From Frankia canadensis (lineage in GTDB: Bacteria; Actinomycetota; Actinomycetes; Frankiales; Frankiaceae), in contig NZ_FZMO01000079.1 of NCBI RefSeq assembly GCF_900197875.1, forward strand, positions 1 through 59,306: 59,306 nt of DNA, given 5' to 3'. The translations under genes and the position numbers were made by a program. Below are positions 27,330-35,719 of this stretch, piece after piece. The notes below the pieces were generated by a model. That model saw nothing but the letters and a program-made list of their open reading frames with translations, did not search any database and was not told where the DNA came from. Position 1 is the stretch's first letter. Each line of letters begins with the position of its first letter.

Positions 27330-27896
27330 TCAGGCCGGGCGCCCATCTGCGGAAGTCTCCCACACCGCCCGGCTGATCGTGTAGATCGAATACTCGCCGC
27401 CCTGGATCGTCTCCGCGCGGTCGAAGGTGAGGCCGAGCTTCGTGGCGACGTGGATCGAGCCGGTGTTGTCGGCGGTCATGATTGAGATCAGCCCGTCACG
27501 TTTGACCACGTCGAACGCGAACTCGACCGCAGCCCGCCCCGCCTCGGTCGCCAACCCCTCACCCCACCGTTCCCGGCGGATCGTCCACGCGACCTCACAG
27601 CCCGGCCAGCCCAACGCCTCATACAGCCCAGCCCGGCCGAGAAGCTGCCCGGTGGCCCGGTCCTCGACCGCCCACATCCCGAAGCCGCGTAACGCCCAGT
27701 GGCCGATCTGAAACGCCGTCTGCGACCAGGCCGCGGCGTCCGTCTTCGGCTGGGGAGTGTGATCGGCCATACCCGGCCCAGTGACGATCTCCAGATAGTC
27801 GGCGACGTCGCCGGCCTGCCAGCCGCGCAGCACCAGCCGCGGCGTGAGGACGGTTGGAACGCCGTGGGAGTCGGGTTCGCCGTAGTCGAGGGTCAT
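27330..27896 (-). CDS. GNAT acetyltransferase, RimJ/RimL type
   Basis: 188 aa, ATG overlapping the stop of the upstream regulator (ATGA). The RimL-type start LTPRLVLRGW is present. The acetyl-CoA loop region is RRERWGEGLATEAGRAAVEFAF, followed by NTGSIHVATKLGLTF, the conserved N..S...EKLGF-type motif. Acetylates an amine of a protein or small molecule; substrate unknown. Co-transcribed with the HTH/TPR regulator. Confidence 0.9.
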   Translation of the reverse strand: MTLDYGEPDSHGVPTVLTPRLVLRGWQAGDVADYLEIVTGPGMADHTPQPKTDAAAWSQTAFQIGHWALRGFGMWAVEDRATGQLLGRAGLYEALGWPGCEVAWTIRRERWGEGLATEAGRAAVEFAFDVVKRDGLISIMTADNTGSIHVATKLGLTFDRAETIQGGEYSIYTISRAVWETSADGRPA

Positions 27897-29224
27897 GCGC
27901 CACTCCCTGTTCCTGCCGGTAGTGCCCGCCGGTGTGCTTGGAGTCGTTCGCCGAGTTCGACGACGGCCCGTTGACCGTCCCAGCGTGCGCCGAGTTCCTG
28001 CCAGATCTGCCCGGACCGCTGAATCACGGTCCGGGTCGGCCGCCCGTCGAGCACGGCCAGGGCGCGGGAGGCGGCGTCGGCGGCCTGCTCGGGATCCGGC
28101 TGGGCTCGCCGGAGGAACGCCTGCGCGAGGGCGTTGTAGGTGCCGCCGATGTCCTCGTAGCCGCCGCCGGTGGTCTGGAGGATCGCCAGGGATCGGCGGG
28201 CGTGCGGTTCGGCGTACTCGCCGTCGCCGAGCCGGCCCGAGACGACCGCGAGGAAGCAGTGGATCAGCTCTTCACCGAACGGTTCGGTACCGACCATCGG
28301 TTCGCCGAGCCACACCGAGTCCTGCATGTCGCGCAGTGCCTGGCGGGCCTGGTCGTGCTGGCCTGCGGCGGCGCGGGCCCGTGCTTCGTAGGCGGCGAGC
28401 CGGGCCCGCAGGTAGGGGTGCGCGCCGATCCGGGCCTGTGCGGCGATCTCGGCGGCGGCGGTGTGCCGGCCGGTGTAGTAGGCGATCGACGTCTTCAGGG
28501 TTGCTACCGAGCCGGAGAGCAGCGGGTCGTTGACGTCGCGGGCGTACAGCTCGGCGAGGGAGGCGAAGCGGCGGGCGGCGGCGTCGTCGCCGAGGTTGAA
28601 CGCGAGCCGGCCGCCGTAGAACGAGAACAGCCCAGCCATCGTGGTGACCCGGGTCCGGACCCGGGCGGACAGGCGGCTGTCGAGCAGTCGTTCCGCGTCC
28701 CGCCATCCCGCCACGATCAGCGGGGTGAGCGTGGCATGTGGGGTGCTGGTGTAGCTGCTGCCGATCTGGTCGAGGTGTTCGTCGAGTTCGTCGAGGGTGA
28801 GCGGGTCCGGGTCGGCCGAGGCTACCCGGCGGGAGACTTCGGCGGCGAGGCCGGCGGCGACGGTGAGCGCGCCGAGTTCGACGAACTCCCGCCGGTCCGC
28901 ACCATCCGACGGGCCGGCGTTCGGGGTGTCCTCGGCGGGGATGCTGGCGCGTGCGGACAGGCCGCGTAGTCGCTCGGCCTGGTCGGCGGCGCGGATCCGG
29001 TCGCCCAGGTCGGTCAGCTCGGTGCCGCAGCCGAACAGTTCGTCGTACGCCTGGAGAACGTGGCGGGCGGGTAGTCGGCCGCCGTTGCGCACCTGGGAGA
29101 CGTTCTTGCGGTCGTAGCGGGTCCGTGCCTCGATCTGCTTCCCCGACAGGCCGTGGTCGTCCTGGAGGTCGCGGAACCGTGCGGCGAGCCGCTGGCGTAG
29201 GGCGTCCACAGCATCAGCGTGCAC
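27893..29224 (-). CDS. XRE-like regulator with TPR-type helical repeats
   Basis: 443 aa. I prefer the GTG at 29224 (VHADAVDALRQRL) to the longer open frame because the extra N-terminus is Pro/Arg-rich. Residues 10-60 are an HTH (SGKQIEARTRYDRKNVSQVRNG). Residues 130-430 are helical repeats of the TPR type, with small-large residue patterns such as AYYTGRHTAAAEIAAQA. Many actinobacterial regulators of this type control development or secondary metabolism. It likely autoregulates its operon with the acetyltransferase. Divergent from 29515. Confidence 0.85.
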   Translation of the reverse strand: MHADAVDALRQRLAARFRDLQDDHGLSGKQIEARTRYDRKNVSQVRNGGRLPARHVLQAYDELFGCGTELTDLGDRIRAADQAERLRGLSARASIPAEDTPNAGPSDGADRREFVELGALTVAAGLAAEVSRRVASADPDPLTLDELDEHLDQIGSSYTSTPHATLTPLIVAGWRDAERLLDSRLSARVRTRVTTMAGLFSFYGGRLAFNLGDDAAARRFASLAELYARDVNDPLLSGSVATLKTSIAYYTGRHTAAAEIAAQARIGAHPYLRARLAAYEARARAAAGQHDQARQALRDMQDSVWLGEPMVGTEPFGEELIHCFLAVVSGRLGDGEYAEPHARRSLAILQTTGGGYEDIGGTYNALAQAFLRRAQPDPEQAADAASRALAVLDGRPTRTVIQRSGQIWQELGARWDGQRAVVELGERLQAHRRALPAGTGSGA

Positions 29225-29514
29225 GGCGGTTCCCCTCGGCCGGCGGAACGCGATGGGTGGGACATGATGCCTCACCCCTGCGGGGGACGATCTCACCCTC
29301 CCCGCCGGATGTCACGCGCTGTGTCATAGGTCGTGCACGGCGGGAAACATGCCGGCCACTCCCTCAACGCCGGCATCCCGCCGCATCCGGGCCCTTCGGC
29401 GGCCCGAGGCGGGGAGAGGCCACCGGACGATCATGCCTCTCCCCGCCAACCCGGGTCTCGGCCCGAGCGTCGAGACCGGCCCACCCGCACCCCAACCCCA
29501 CAGGAGGATGCGCC
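29225..29514. other. Divergent intergenic region
   Basis: 290 bp between the regulator (minus) and the 29515 gene (plus). Contains a CCCC-TGC-GGGG dyad near 29275-29286 and no gene that I can support. Presumably holds both promoters. Confidence 0.45.
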
Positions 29515-30117
29515 ATGAACCACGAGACCGCAGGCTCGGCGGCGACCGCGACGGTCGACCTGCCCAGCCCGCATACTGCCGGTGAGCGTGCCGCGGTGAT
29601 CCTCGACCTGATCCAGGAGCACCCCGAGTTCAACCGGCTGCGCGCGAGCACGCTCAAGTACCCCACCTGCTGGGCTACGTTCACGGGCTACCCGCTGATC
29701 GCGGAGTGGGACCTGGACGCCGACGGGCCGAACCTGTTCGTCGAGGGTCTGCGGACGATGGCCATGAAGGCCGCGGTGTTCGAGCTGACCCGCGACGAGC
29801 GGGCCGCCGAGCTGCTCGTCTCCGCGCCGGTCGACGAGATGGTTCACGCGCTGACCGCGCAGTTCACGATCCTCTCGCGGATCCAGAACGACCTGGCGCT
29901 CGTCTTCATCCACTCGACCGACGCGGAACGGTTCGACTACGACGTCGACGGCTACACCGACCAGGTGTACCGGGCGGCCGGCTGGGGTGAGCTGCCGCGC
30001 CGCTACTGGCTCGGAAAGGCCGAGACGAAGCGGCGTCTCGACATCCTGTTCGAACACTACGAGTCGATCGGCGTACAGGCCGGCGGCCGGGCCCACTTCC
30101 TCACCTTCGGCCGTTAG
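29515..30117 (+). CDS. Hypothetical protein
   Basis: 200 aa, ATG with AGGAGG eight bases upstream. Soluble alpha/beta composition, no signal or membrane segment. N-terminal 20 residues look disordered; the body includes EHYESIGVQAGGRAHFLTFG at the C-terminus. The strong ribosome site suggests good expression. Not recognised. Confidence 0.7.
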   Translation: MNHETAGSAATATVDLPSPHTAGERAAVILDLIQEHPEFNRLRASTLKYPTCWATFTGYPLIAEWDLDADGPNLFVEGLRTMAMKAAVFELTRDERAAELLVSAPVDEMVHALTAQFTILSRIQNDLALVFIHSTDAERFDYDVDGYTDQVYRAAGWGELPRRYWLGKAETKRRLDILFEHYESIGVQAGGRAHFLTFGR

Positions 30118-30536
30118 AGAGCGGACAGCGCGGCCCGCAGCGCCTCGACGACCACCTCGGCGGGGAAGCTGCGGGCCGCCTCCCGTTCCGCGTCACCGAG
30201 CACCACATCCACCCGGCCGGGACCTGCGTGGCGGACCAGCGCCGTCACCCATCCGGCCAGCGCGTCGGCGTCCGTCGGCATCGGCCCCACCGCCGCACCC
30301 GAAGACGTCGGTGCGGGCCACCGCTCACCCGCGGAGGCGTACCGGCCGGGCCGCACCCCGATCCGCTCCGGGTGGATGCACACCGGCACCCCGCTCGCCG
30401 CCTCCCGCCGATACCCGGTCGTGGAGTCGTACCGGCATCCGGGCTGCGGGCCGTCGACCACGTCGAACCGGCCCGGGTCGTGGACCTGACCCGGGCAGAC
30501 CGCGCACAGCGCATCCTCATCCCAGGGATGATCCAT
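30114..30536 (-). CDS. Hypothetical cysteine-containing protein
   Basis: 140 aa from the ATG at 30536; the longer frame upstream is the shadow of the divergent gene. N-terminus CAVC plus Cys34 and Cys53 may bind zinc. The C-terminal helix AEVVVEALRAALSAL follows a Pro/Ala linker. It is tail-to-tail with 29515 (4-bp overlap) and its start codon overlaps that of 30535 on the other strand. Confidence 0.55.
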   Translation of the reverse strand: MDHPWDEDALCAVCPGQVHDPGRFDVVDGPQPGCRYDSTTGYRREAASGVPVCIHPERIGVRPGRYASAGERWPAPTSSGAAVGPMPTDADALAGWVTALVRHAGPGRVDVVLGDAEREAARSFPAEVVVEALRAALSAL

Positions 30537-31164
30537 GACCTCGCCGAACCCCACCCGCCCATCATCACCGCATCCGACGCGCAGGTCCGTACTCACCCGG
30601 CCACGGTCACCGGTCATCGAACACGCTCTCGGGATCGCCCGCGACTGGTGCGCCGGGCAGATCATCGACGGCGCGCCCGCGCTCGGCCACGCGGTGCGGG
30701 TCGCGCTCACCCTCGGCCGGCACCTGCCCGCCGTCCCACCCGAGCTGACCGCGGCGATTCTCCTGCACGACGTGCTCGACTACCGCGGTTCCGACCTGGT
30801 GGACAGCACGATTGCTCGCCAGTGCGGCCAACGCACCCTGACGATGGTGTGGCTGATGTACGGCGAGCACACCGCCATGGACAGCTATGGCGCCGCGCCG
30901 GCGATGGCGCTGCGCCGCCTGGAACGGCTTCCCGACCTGGTCGCAGCCGCCCTCACCGCTGACAAGATCGTCAGCGTGGGGTATGTGCTGCGCGGCGCCC
31001 AGCACACCGCCGACCCGGCCGCCTACTGGCCGGCACGGCGGCCGTTCCTCGACCTGGTGCCGTACCTGCGGGCCTTCCACACGGCCACCGCTCACCGGAT
31101 CCCCACCACCCTCGCCGGCGAGCTCGACACGCTCGTCCGCGACGCCGAGACCGCCACCACCTGA
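30535..31164 (+). CDS. HD-domain protein (RelA/SpoT-hydrolase-like)
   Basis: 209 aa from the ATG at 30535. An HD metal site is visible: GHAVRVA (His52) and LLHDV (His78-Asp79), followed by a helical body, in the arrangement of (p)ppGpp hydrolase/MESH1-type HD folds. Enzymatic specificity is not determinable. The first 25 residues are Ser/Pro/Arg-rich and may be disordered or reflect a later unrecognised start. The ATG lies within CATG shared with the divergent gene. Confidence 0.7.
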   Translation: MTSPNPTRPSSPHPTRRSVLTRPRSPVIEHALGIARDWCAGQIIDGAPALGHAVRVALTLGRHLPAVPPELTAAILLHDVLDYRGSDLVDSTIARQCGQRTLTMVWLMYGEHTAMDSYGAAPAMALRRLERLPDLVAAALTADKIVSVGYVLRGAQHTADPAAYWPARRPFLDLVPYLRAFHTATAHRIPTTLAGELDTLVRDAETATT

Positions 31165-31206
31165 CCGCCGGCTGCCGCCGGGCACGAACCGTACGGGGGA
31201 GATCAC

Positions 31207-31587
31207 ATGTCCTGGCAGACCACCCCGGTCGCCTCGGACGCACCGACAGTCCGCGTCGCCCGCTCCGGCGCCGACGTCGTCATCCGCCACCACACCGGCC
31301 ACACCCGCCGTGACCTTCGTCTTCCGCTGGTCGTCTGGTTCGGCGTCGTCCGCGCGATGCGCGCCGGCCGGCTCGGCGAGGCGTGGACCTCGCTCACCGC
31401 GTCGGGCGGCCGAGCCCGACTCCACGACGGCACGATCGAACTGGGCTACGGCTACCTGCATCAGCGCACCGCCACGCTGCCCGCGCCGGTCTGGCGGGCC
31501 CTGGCCGCCGCCGTCTGCGTCGGCACGCTGGACCAACTGCCCCACGCCGACGACCACGAGCTCGCCGACGCGCGGAGCGAATCGTGA
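31207..31587 (+). CDS. Hypothetical protein
   Basis: 126 aa, ATG behind GGGGGAG. Begins with a beta-rich segment (TVRVARSGADVVIRHHTGH) and ends with a helical part. Coupled by GTGA overlap to the next gene. Not recognised. Confidence 0.65.
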   Translation: MSWQTTPVASDAPTVRVARSGADVVIRHHTGHTRRDLRLPLVVWFGVVRAMRAGRLGEAWTSLTASGGRARLHDGTIELGYGYLHQRTATLPAPVWRALAAAVCVGTLDQLPHADDHELADARSES

Positions 31588-32351
31588 GCCCCGCGCCGGT
31601 CCGGCCGGTCGGCGCCATCGACCCCGCTGAGCTGCACCGGGTCCTGCTCTGGGCGCACAACCAGGCCGCCGGGGCGTCGGGTGGGTTCACCGCGCAGCGT
31701 GCCGCGGATCGCCTCCACGCCTCCGTGGCCGGCATCACCGCGGCCTTCGACGTCCTCGCCACCCTCGAGCTGCTCACCTCCCAGCGCACCCGCCACGGTC
31801 TGTCGATCTACTACCGGGCCGGCCTGGACGACCTCACCCCGGCCGGCTGCCGTCCGCCTGCCCGGATCAGCCGGCGGGAACTGTGGGCGGCGGTCGCCGG
31901 GGTGTGGCGGAGCACCGGCGACGCGACCACGCAGACCATCGCCGTCGCGCTCGACGCGCCCGCCGGCCCGGTCGATCGGACCTGGCTCGCGCTGCGCCTG
32001 GCGACGTGGACGGCCGCGGAGCTGCTCGCGCTCACTGACGGGCACCGGTGGACGCTGACACGGGCTGGTCTCGCCCGCGCCGAGCAGGTCCGCACCGCCC
32101 GCCTCACCGACGGGGAAGCGTGGGCCGCGATCGCCGCCGAACAGCCCCACCCCGACCGGCCCATCAATCCGGACGCCGTCGCCCGCCGGCTGGGCATCAC
32201 CCTGCCCAGGTTCGACGAGTGGACCGATCAGGCTGTGCGGGCCGGCGCCCTGTCCCGTGCGAAGGGCGGCGCGCTGGCGCTGACCATCGCCGGAAGGCTG
32301 CTACTACTCGGGGCCGCAGCCGCACCGGAGACGTCGGATCCGCGATCATAG
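31584..32351 (+). CDS. Winged-helix-like hypothetical protein
   Basis: 255 aa from a GTG overlapping the previous stop. Two or three repeated HTH-like units appear: AQRAADRLHASVAGITAAFDVLATLELLTSQ (about 35-65), a middle unit ending WTLTRAGLARAEQV, and a C-terminal NPDAVARRLGITLPRFDEWTDQAVRAGAL. Probably DNA-binding. No exact family. Confidence 0.65.
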   Translation: MSPAPVRPVGAIDPAELHRVLLWAHNQAAGASGGFTAQRAADRLHASVAGITAAFDVLATLELLTSQRTRHGLSIYYRAGLDDLTPAGCRPPARISRRELWAAVAGVWRSTGDATTQTIAVALDAPAGPVDRTWLALRLATWTAAELLALTDGHRWTLTRAGLARAEQVRTARLTDGEAWAAIAAEQPHPDRPINPDAVARRLGITLPRFDEWTDQAVRAGALSRAKGGALALTIAGRLLLLGAAAAPETSDPRS

Positions 32352-32375
32352 GAACTGGCGGAATGGAGGCAGGCC

Positions 32376-32693
32376 ATGGCAGAGGATTTCAGCAGCACGA
32401 TTAGCCGGCTTCAGGTGGCAGCGGACGCCGCCCGAACTGTGACCACAACAGGGCAGAACCGGGAACGGGGGCGCAGCGATGGGCATAGCTGGGCGAAGAA
32501 CACGGCCCGGTCGCTGCCCGACGTTGAACGGGTGATGGCCTCGACCGCGCCGGACGGGTTCGGCGGGGATGACGTGCTCGGCGCCGCCGTCGAGATCGGC
32601 GCTACCAACACCGGTGCCACCGGCTACCGTGACGGCTTCCGTGCCGGTGTCGCCGAGGTGTGGGCCGCGGTGAAGTCTCAGGTGACGGTCTAA
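32376..32693 (+). CDS. Hypothetical small protein
   Basis: 105 aa, ATG start. Hydrophilic, Thr/Ala/Gly-rich, with C-terminal GYRDGFRAGVAEVWAAVK helix. Convergent overlap of 4 bp with the GntR gene. Not recognised. Confidence 0.6.
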   Translation: MAEDFSSTISRLQVAADAARTVTTTGQNRERGRSDGHSWAKNTARSLPDVERVMASTAPDGFGGDDVLGAAVEIGATNTGATGYRDGFRAGVAEVWAAVKSQVTV

Positions 32694-33580
32694 CCGGACG
32701 TCGCGTCCGGCTGCGGGCTGGTGTCGCCGGCCGCCGCCTCCGGTTCGCTGCCGTGCGTGCCGCGGTCGTCCGATGTTGTCGCCGCCGGCCGGTCTTTCTC
32801 GGCGGGAAGCGGGATCGGGATCCGGTAGCCGCGGGCGGCCTGCTCGGCGGGACGCACAATGTCGGCGGTCTCAACGCGCCGATCCCCTGCAAGGTGAGTT
32901 CGTTCCACGACCTGCACCCATGCGCCGGACGCGAGGCTGAGCGCAGCCCGTTCGCTGTCCGTCGCAGGCCGGGCGGTCACGATCTCCTCTACCGCGTCGA
33001 TCAGGACGCCGATCGAGTCGAACCGGGCGACCACACCGACCGGGCCGTCGCCGCCTTCGGGTTCCTCGATCGGTGTGCCGCCGACGAGCGCGAACGGTTC
33101 CCAACTCACCGACGTCTGCGTCGGCTCGCCGTTCGCCCGAAAGACGTACTCCGTGCGCATCACATGCTCGCCGACGTCGATGCCGAGGCGGGCCGCGACG
33201 TCCGGATCTGCGCGTTCCCTGCGGGTGACCCACTGCCAGTCCGGGGTGGCTTTGACCTTCGCCGTGTCGCGGGCGAACGGCGACGTCGGACCGCTGGCGC
33301 TCCGCTGATAGCGGTCGGTGGCCCACTGAACGTCAACCGCTGGCCGGCGGCGCGCGAAGGATCCGCGGCCGTGCTGGCGGACGATCCAGCCTTCGACGCG
33401 CAGCACTTCGAGTGCCTTGCGGACGGTTTCGCGGGTGGTGTTCCACTCGGCGGCGAGGCTGCTTTCTGATCCGACCCGGGCGCCGCTGGCGATCTCACCG
33501 CTGGCGATTTTGGACCGTATGTCATCGCCGATGCGGATGTAGAGCGCGCGCCCGTCGCCACCGTCTGTCACGGCGATCAC
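32690..33580 (-). CDS. GntR-family regulator with UTRA domain (KorSA-like)
   Basis: 296 aa from GTG. The N-terminal GntR winged helix is clear: LYIRIGDDIRSKIASGEIASG, then LAAEWNTTRETVRKALEVLR (about 40-62). The UTRA-type ligand domain covers about 95-250 and the tail is disordered. In actinomycete integrative elements, GntR proteins such as KorSA of pSAM2 repress replication and transfer genes; that comparison is inference here. A palindrome and direct repeats lie just upstream and are likely its operator. Confidence 0.9.
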   Translation of the reverse strand: MIAVTDGGDGRALYIRIGDDIRSKIASGEIASGARVGSESSLAAEWNTTRETVRKALEVLRVEGWIVRQHGRGSFARRRPAVDVQWATDRYQRSASGPTSPFARDTAKVKATPDWQWVTRRERADPDVAARLGIDVGEHVMRTEYVFRANGEPTQTSVSWEPFALVGGTPIEEPEGGDGPVGVVARFDSIGVLIDAVEEIVTARPATDSERAALSLASGAWVQVVERTHLAGDRRVETADIVRPAEQAARGYRIPIPLPAEKDRPAATTSDDRGTHGSEPEAAAGDTSPQPDATSG

Positions 33581-33588
33581 GCTACCGG

Positions 33589-33646
33589 ACTCCCCTAGAC
33601 AGGTCGACCTGTCGGGTTGTCACCATCCTGGCAACTCCCCTAGACA
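33589..33646. promoter_or_regulatory. Candidate GntR operator region
   Basis: ACTCCCCTAGACA occurs twice (33589-33601 and 33634-33646, 45 bp apart). The first copy runs into a perfect 14-bp palindrome ACAGGTCGACCTGT (33599-33612). The second runs into the partial dyad CCTAGACATGCATAGG. The position, 9-66 bp before the GntR start and before the divergent gene at 33710, fits autoregulation of both. Confidence 0.65.
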
Positions 33647-33709
33647 TGCATAGGTGAGCTGCGTATCGTTCCCCGCATCACACCGACACCCACAGCAAAG
33701 GGGAGCCAC

Positions 33710-33925
33710 GTGGCGAGCATTCGGGACGAAGCGATCACCGCCGCCATGGAGATCACCAACCCGCAGGACAAGGCGCACCAGCTCACGACGATCATCCGGC
33801 ACATGCTGCCCGCCACCTCGGCGACGCTGGTCGAAGCGGCCGCCGACGCCGCCCGGCAGATCGTCGACCCGGCACGGCGATCCGCCGCACTGGAGGCCCT
33901 GCACAAGGCGACCGGCGGCCAGTAG
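33710..33925 (+). CDS. Hypothetical small helical protein
   Basis: 71 aa from GTG behind AAAGGGGA. All-helical, soluble (LPATSATLVEAAADAARQI). Divergent from the GntR gene across the operator region and so probably under its control. Not recognised. Confidence 0.6.
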   Translation: MASIRDEAITAAMEITNPQDKAHQLTTIIRHMLPATSATLVEAAADAARQIVDPARRSAALEALHKATGGQ

Positions 33926-34010
33926 TAGCACCCGACATCCGAAGGCATCGCCGCGATCCGTGCGGGCCGAACGGCGACTAGCCGCTCAAGGCCACACACG
34001 GAAAAGAACT

Positions 34011-34046
34011 GGCCCCCTCAGGTGCGGTGAACACCGAAAGGGGGCC
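34011..34046 (+). terminator. Nested hairpin before 34082
   Basis: GGCCCCCT (34011-34018) pairs with AGGGGGCC (34039-34046). An inner CGGTG-AA-CACCG stem sits in the loop. It lies 85 bp after the 33710 gene and 36 bp before the next start; terminator or attenuator. Confidence 0.55.
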
Positions 34047-34081
34047 GGCTGATCAACTCTCACACACCTGAGGAGAAGATC

Positions 34082-34615
34082 ATGAACCACATTGTCGCAG
34101 ATGATCCCATCGTCGCCAACCTGGACAAGCCGCTAGCAGACCCGCTCCTCGATCCCGTCACGCGGATCAGCGTCATGCTGGCGGACACGATGATCAGCGA
34201 CTGGGCGTCGGAAGCGTTCCTCGCGCAGCGTAAGACCATCGTCCACATCGCCCGCGCCGGCAAGGCCGCCGGTGGCCGCGAGTTCAAGCCCCTGATCTCC
34301 GTCGGAACCTGCTCCACCGCCTGCGTCACCGCGTCGTCCCTGCTGCTCGACGAGTGGTGGGTGGCACGCGAGTTCTCGCCCTGCTCGCCCGGCTGCCTCG
34401 TCGAGCTGGCCATGACGGTCAACGACTGGTCGGAGCAGGCGCGTCAGCTCCCCAAGGGAGAGCCGGTCCCGGTCGGATACCCGGTTGAGGTGGATCCCAT
34501 CACCGCCGCCAGCCTGACCGCCAGTTCCAGGGCTGGCGGGGCCCTCGACATCCTCGAAAAGGTCGTCGAGGTGGTCCGAGCAGTCCGTGAAGTCCGGGAC
34601 GCACCCCTGATCTAG
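34082..34615 (+). CDS. Hypothetical protein
   Basis: 177 aa, ATG with GAGGAGAAG upstream. Contains CSTAC and CSPGC pairs and a helical C-terminus (LDILEKVVEVVRAVREV). Soluble. No recognised domain. Confidence 0.65.
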   Translation: MNHIVADDPIVANLDKPLADPLLDPVTRISVMLADTMISDWASEAFLAQRKTIVHIARAGKAAGGREFKPLISVGTCSTACVTASSLLLDEWWVAREFSPCSPGCLVELAMTVNDWSEQARQLPKGEPVPVGYPVEVDPITAASLTASSRAGGALDILEKVVEVVRAVREVRDAPLI

Positions 34616-34644
34616 ACCGGACTCCATCCGCGCCGGTCATCCCC

Positions 34645-34695
34645 CGACGGCCGCCCCGCCGCTTCTCCCACTCGCCAGCGGCGGGGCGGCCGTCG
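34645..34695 (+). terminator. Strong terminator hairpin
   Basis: An 18-bp perfect stem: 34645-34662 (CGACGGCCGCCCCGCCGC) pairs with 34678-34695 around a 15-base loop, followed by CCGTTTCACC. It separates 34082 from 34726. Strongest hairpin I noticed in the element. Confidence 0.8.
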
Positions 34696-34725
34696 CCGTT
34701 TCACCACCTTCTCAAAGGAACGTGC

Positions 34726-35106
34726 ATGAACCTCGACGACCGGGCTCTGACCAGCCCGGACAGCACCGGGACGCCCATCGGACCCGTGGATGTGACCTGG
34801 CGGGACCTGCGCCGCATGGGCCAGGACCACGCGGACGTGTTCTGCGGGATCGGCGACGTCATCGACGACTTTTGGAGTAACCAGCTCGTCGCGGTCGTAA
34901 TCCCGCACGCGAAGATCCTCGGGTCGAAGGCGCGGAGCGCAACGTCCGTCGCGCTGCTTCGCGAGGCCCTGAACGGTCTGCCCGACGACCTTTTCCTCGC
35001 CGGCGGATGGATGCCGTGGGACACCGAAGGCAACGAATCCACACAGCTGATCTTCGTCAGAGCGTCGGACGACGACGAGAACGACGACGAGGCGGCACAG
35101 GGATGA
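34726..35106 (+). CDS. Hypothetical protein, first gene of a small operon
   Basis: 126 aa, ATG start. Alpha/beta composition (LVAVVIPHAKILGSK); very acidic end (DDDENDDE). First gene after the terminator and coupled to three further genes by ATGA overlaps, ending with a membrane protein. Not recognised. Confidence 0.65.
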   Translation: MNLDDRALTSPDSTGTPIGPVDVTWRDLRRMGQDHADVFCGIGDVIDDFWSNQLVAVVIPHAKILGSKARSATSVALLREALNGLPDDLFLAGGWMPWDTEGNESTQLIFVRASDDDENDDEAAQG

Positions 35107-35417
35107 CCGCCGTGCCGATCGTCCCCGTCGACCAGTTGGAACCGACCCCCGCCGAGCTGACCGACGCCCGGAAGTCGTTCGCCGACTGCGACAGCTACAA
35201 CGACTGCAAACGCGAACTGGCGATCTGGGCCGTCCACCTCGACGACCTCGCCGCCGCCCTGGCCCGCGGGGACCACGACCAGGCCGCCCACTTCATCCGG
35301 ATCATGCGTGCGGCGCTCCGAGTCCACGACGAGTGGACCGCCCGGTGGCGCCAGTCCGCCGACATCTGGGACGCCGACTATCCCGCGTGGCCGCCCGGCA
35401 GGGAGCTGACCGTATGA
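35103..35417 (+). CDS. Hypothetical protein
   Basis: 104 aa, ATGA overlap. Helical, Trp-rich (IWAVHLDDLAAALARG, WTARWRQSADIWDADYPAWP). Not recognised. Confidence 0.6.
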   Translation: MTAVPIVPVDQLEPTPAELTDARKSFADCDSYNDCKRELAIWAVHLDDLAAALARGDHDQAAHFIRIMRAALRVHDEWTARWRQSADIWDADYPAWPPGRELTV

Positions 35418-35719
35418 GCGCCGTAGCGGTACCCGCGGTGGCGATCCTGCTTGCCGACCTGGCCCCCGACAGCCCCGGGCAGGCCCACGCCACCCGGATG
35501 CTGTCCCGGGTCGCCACGGTGGACGAGTGGCCGCGCAGGATGGCGACGGTCACCCTGCCCTACGCCGAGGTGCTGGTCGACGCGCTCGACGCATACGACC
35601 CGGCCCTCGCTGCGGCAGCGATCCGCAGCATCGTCGCCCACGTCCGTGCCGGCCGGGCCCGCTGGCACGAGCTGGACCCCGCCACGGGAACGCTTCCTCT
35701 GACGGGGCAGCCGACATGA
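35414..35719 (+). CDS. Hypothetical protein
   Basis: 101 aa, ATGA overlap on both sides. All-helical soluble protein with AAAAIRSIVAHVRAGRARW. Not recognised. Confidence 0.6.
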   Translation: MSAVAVPAVAILLADLAPDSPGQAHATRMLSRVATVDEWPRRMATVTLPYAEVLVDALDAYDPALAAAAIRSIVAHVRAGRARWHELDPATGTLPLTGQPT

